In this document: one piece after another, positions 61,341 to 64,000 of the stretch | Layout of the letters: the number at the start of each line of letters is the position of its first letter | How positions within the stretch are numbered: position 1 is the first letter of the stretch | Origin: Apostichopus japonicus | Lineage: Eukaryota > Echinodermata > Holothuroidea > Aspidochirotida > Stichopodidae | Length of the DNA stretch: 64,000 bases | Direction of reading: 5' to 3' | NCBI RefSeq assembly: GCF_037975245.1 | Contig: NC_092576.1 | Coordinates: 24,701,611-24,765,610 of the forward strand | Notes under the pieces: generated by a model | What the model saw: only the letters and a program-made list of their open reading frames with translations | Told to the model about the DNA's origin: nothing | The model's database searches: none | Made by a program: the position numbers and the translations under genes

Positions 61341-61502
61341 ATGAGTAGTGAGGAGTGACCGAGGGGGGGGTTCGGTCATAGAGGGCGCACAGTGTTATTA
61401 TTTTACCAGGACTTTATAGGCACGGTAGAATGAGGTGCTAAGGTTGTGAGGAGACAGGTAAGCTCGTCACTCGTAAATATCCAAACCAGTAAGTTTTGGA
61501 AT
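61341..61502 (-). repeat. Right inverted terminal repeat of the DIRS-like element
   Basis: 61341-61463 is the inverse of the left repeat. The final 39 bp (61464-61502) are specific to this end and recur in inverted form at 60833-60871. Confidence 0.88.
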
Positions 61503-61880
61503 CTCATTTGGATTGTCCACATATATGCCAGGAAGTATAATATTGTTCACTCATTTGTGTTGTTCACTTATATGCTAGGGAGTCTAATATTGGTCACTCA
61601 TTTGTGTTATATCCACAAATATACTAGGAAGTCCAATATTGGTCACTCATTTGTATTGTCCACATATATGCTAGGGAGTCTAATATTGGTCACTCATTTG
61701 TGTTATCCACAAATATGCTAGGAAGTCCAATATTGGTCACTCATTTGTGTTGTACAGAAATATGCTAGGAAGTCCAATAGTGGTCACTCATTTGCGATGT
61801 CCACATATATGCTAGGAAGTCTAATATTGGTCATTCATTTGTATTGCCCACAGTATATGCTTGGGAGTCTAATATTTGTC
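61503..61880 (+). repeat. 47-bp satellite array, right part
   Basis: This continues the array of 54285-55184. The first bases CTCATTTGGATTGTCC complete the monomer that was cut at 55184. Units become more divergent to the right. Confidence 0.9.
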
Positions 61881-61978
61881 TTTCATGTTCAGACTTCATT
61901 ATGTAGTTTTGTGTCATCTTCCAAATACTGAGACATCTTATTGCTTCATTAAAGAATCTATGAATATATACTCTAGAC

Positions 61979-62260
61979 CAGGGGTTCCCTAACTGGGGTG
62001 CATGAGCCCCCAGGGGGTGCGTGAGTCCATCCCAGGGGGGTTGGTGAGCCGTTTCTGAAAGTCAAAACCAGAGTACTTTTTGTTGAACCTTAATCTGCTA
62101 TATCATATAATTTAGCAATGTACAAAAGTCGTACCTATCGACAAACACTTTTTCGCGTTCCATACGCATATATGTTGCCATAGTAGTACCGTACCGTGCA
62201 TGTGATAAAAAAAACATTAGCTTCTGTCTCATTGTGTGTGATGGGTGATTGATGCGTGAT
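61979..62260 (+). mobile_element. hAT-like MITE, same family as 1482-1970, right end not found
   Basis: It starts CAGGGGTTCCCTAACTGGGG and follows the 1482-1970 copy (inverted) through CGACAAACACTTTTTCGCG and TGTTGCCATAGTAGTACCG. The other terminus was not seen. Confidence 0.65.
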
Positions 62261-63080
62261 ACAATTCGTGATCTGATCTTGAAGTTTCCAAATAAATAAT
62301 GGTTCAATATGCATGAATCATCCCTGATTTTACTTGAGAGAACAGATCAAAGTTATATACTTCAAACTTGAAACTGCTTCTGGGAAACATATTGAAATTT
62401 AAGCAGATCTAAGAGATTTGCTGCAGGTAGCACTTAATATTAAAATGTCAAGTATATATGTATTATACTCTAGTTAAATGTTAAATGTGTGTAGTACCCT
62501 GCAGTGGTTCATCATATTCTCATTTTTAGTCCCAGGCACATATTGTCTTTGCAATATATGAGTATTTTGTTATATTTGTTAAATATGAGAGCTTGTGTGA
62601 TGCTTTCTCTCCTGGGACATGATGAGGTGAGGAGTAATATGAGCTGGTGAGGGTCATGGAGGGGGGCTCTGGGAGAATATTTATATTATTGCTGCTTGGC
62701 CATGTCACTATATACAGTCTCATTCAAAGTTCAAAACTATTTTTCAAACTTGATTTTTTTTTAATTGCAAAGCTTTAGTTTTGTGTTTTTCCTTCTACAG
62801 AATGCATACAAATATATGGCAGTAGGAGATTCAGTTTAATTGTTTGAATTTAACTGATCGATCAATATTTCATTTATTTGATGGATAATTTACAACTTTG
62901 CTAAATTTTATGCAGCAGAAAAATATAAAGAGTTAATATTAAATGGAATGTGTATTATGAATTATATAACTGTTCATGTAGAATGTGCAGTTGTAGGAAT
63001 CTTTACACATTTAATTTGTTCATATCGTAAATATTGAATGGATAAATATACATATTTAAGCTCACCCTCCTCCTCTTGTT
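62261..63080. other. End of the giant intron, no feature recognised
   Basis: AT-rich DNA ending in the pyrimidine tract in front of the exon at 63089. Confidence 0.55.
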
Positions 63081-63088
63081 TTCTACAG

Positions 63089-63194
63089 TTGCAGATTTTT
63101 TCCATCAGTTAAGTCTTCTCCAGAGGCGATTTGCAGAGGATATGGATAACTTGGTGCTAACATTTCAAGAGAGAACCCAGACATTTGCTGATCG
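63089..63194 (+). CDS. Second coding exon of the gene starting at 21534
   Basis: The acceptor tttctacag at 63080-63088 follows a strong pyrimidine tract, and the donor CG|gtaaat is at 63195. In the frame set by exon 1 (phase 1) it encodes VADFFHQLSLLQRRFAEDMD followed by NLVLTFQERTQTFAD, leaving two bases (phase 2). The segment is amphipathic and strongly helix-prone. It could be part of a coiled coil or a BAR-like bundle, but I could not match it to a named family. It lies about 41.4 kb from exon 1. I saw no credible exon in between, though a small one could be missed. Confidence 0.65.
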
Positions 63195-63680
63195 GTAAAT
63201 ATTTATCCTTTTTGGTTTCGATGAAAATTGTAACCTTATCATTGATAGTGGCGTAGGCGTGTGTGTGTGCGATTTCGACGACCAGCTTGTAAACACGATA
63301 TCTGTAGAAGGGAAATTCAGACCAATTTCATATTTGGTGTGTAGAAGTAGGACATTGAGTGCAAGAAGCCTATTGTTTCTTTTGTGGGGGTTAAAGGTCA
63401 TTTGGGGTCACCAGGGGCAATTGAGAAAACCTTGTAAACACGATATCTAAAGAAGGTAAGCTTGGGCAAATCACATACTTTATATGTATATGAAACACAT
63501 TGAGTACAAGATGCCTGTATTTTTTGGTGGCGGTCAAAGATCATTTGGGGGTCATCAGAAACATGATATCTCAATATTGGAAGCTTGGGCAGATCTTATA
63601 ACTGGTACGAAGGTGTGTAACACTGAATAAAAGAAGCCTGTTGATTTTGGTGGAGGTCAAAGGTCATTTTGGTAACAACA
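63195..63680 (+). repeat. Diverged repeats with GGTCAAAGGTCATTTGGGGTCA
   Basis: Loosely repeated blocks of about 150 bp contain AAAGGTCATTTGGGGTCA and AAACACGATATCT. Related blocks flank 36430-36660 and 37250-37330. Confidence 0.55.
63654..63666 (+). promoter_or_regulatory. Perfect DR1 nuclear-receptor-type sequence
   Basis: AGGTCA-A-AGGTCA is a direct repeat with one spacer base, the form bound by RXR heterodimers and HNF4. It lies in a repeat rich in GGTCA motifs, so it may be incidental. Confidence 0.35.
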
Positions 63681-63985
63681 TGGGTGGTTACAGGCTTGTA
63701 GGATATGTGTTCATATTCAAGAAGTGCCAGCCCTGAAACAGCCACATTATGGCCTACTGCTCTTCAAAACCTAAAAAAGGCTTGTTTTTGGTTCCCATTT
63801 CATGAATATTAATGAGTGGGCATGGCCTACCATAAAATCTTCAAAATGTCAACATTAAATACATGTTCCTTTTCCCTGTTCCCTGTCTCATTTTAAGAAA
63901 GTAAGGGAGGCCAAGAGAGGTTTTAGATTTACACTAAATAGAAAGAAATTTACTCTTGATTCTACCAGGATTTTATTGCCTGCAG

Positions 63986-64000
63986 CTTCAAGACATTGTA
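63986..64000 (+). CDS. Possible start of the third exon, cut by the window edge
   Basis: A pyrimidine-rich stretch ending in gcctgcag at 63985 is followed by CTTCAAGACATTGTA to the window end. Joined to the two leftover bases of the exon at 63089-63194 it continues the open frame as R-F-K-T-L. Fifteen bases are too few to prove an exon. Confidence 0.3.

Larger units (their letters stand above)
55185..61502 (+). mobile_element. DIRS-like tyrosine-recombinase retroelement, structurally complete but coding-defective
   Basis: The element has split-type inverted terminal repeats and an internal complementary region, the hallmark of DIRS elements. The inverted core is 55201-55323 (left) and 61341-61463 (right), identical by eye over about 123 bp. 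Outside it each end has a private tip: 16 bp on the left (starting ATTTACTTCGC) and 39 bp on the right (ending AGTTTTGGAAT). The region 60787-60886 carries the complement of the left tip directly fused to the complement of the right tip at 60832/60833. Flanking DNA is one 47-bp satellite split between GGTCA and CTCATTTGG with no bases duplicated, as expected for integration by a tyrosine recombinase. Inside, in order, are a Gag-like GC-rich region, a stretch with later insertions, an RNase H relic and a tyrosine recombinase relic. No reverse transcriptase or methyltransferase could be read, so the copy is not autonomous. Confidence 0.88.

Noticed and set aside
55185-61502. LTR retrotransposon or endogenous retrovirus
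   Set aside because: Termini are inverted, not direct. There is no integrase, and a tyrosine recombinase relic is present.

Overview
This is animal genomic DNA: AT-rich and intron-bearing, with spliced exons, tRNA-derived SINEs, LINE remnants, DIRS-type and hAT-type transposons and many minisatellites. Nothing prokaryotic is visible. The mix suggests a marine deuterostome invertebrate. An echinoderm, for example a sea cucumber, would fit, but that is only an inference from style and I cannot name the species.

Little of the window is coding. I could assemble three host genes by hand from reading frames and matching splice phases. (1) At 1312-3917 (+) is a three-exon gene for a 167-residue Pro/Gly/Tyr-rich protein ending in Lys and Ser blocks, which looks like PRR13. 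(2) At 12985-16206 (-) are three in-phase exons of a nuclear-looking protein I do not recognise, with a possible last exon at 11916-11992. (3) At 21534-21672 and 63089-63194 (+) are the first two coding exons of an unrecognised protein with a helical segment. They are separated by an intron of about 41.4 kb that fills most of the window. Genes 2 and 3 point away from each other. A U2 snRNA-like RNA gene of about 182 nt (17111-17292, -) lies between them. It has a well-conserved U2 5' end but an otherwise unfamiliar body.

The rest is a dense, nested deposit of mobile elements, many with exact boundaries. I find about twenty hAT-like elements or MITEs with 8-bp target duplications, ten copies of one TTAA-flanked MITE and one member of a second TTAA family, nine SINE copies all on the + strand, two MIR/CORE-like SINEs and several LINE 3' ends.

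The most remarkable object is a 6318-bp DIRS-like tyrosine-recombinase retroelement at 55185-61502. It has inverted terminal repeats that look identical by eye, an internal complementary region that joins the two outer ends, relics of RNase H and tyrosine recombinase, and a seamless insertion without target duplication into a 47-bp satellite array. Its reading frames are broken and no reverse transcriptase is visible.

Minisatellites have units of 66 bp (3199-3594), 23 bp (10788-11010), 56 bp (35165-35550), about 32 bp (41595-43440), 102 bp (49791-50096) and 47 bp (54285-55184 and 61503-61880). Coordinates of repeats rest on reading terminal repeats and target duplications by eye. No alignment or database search was run.
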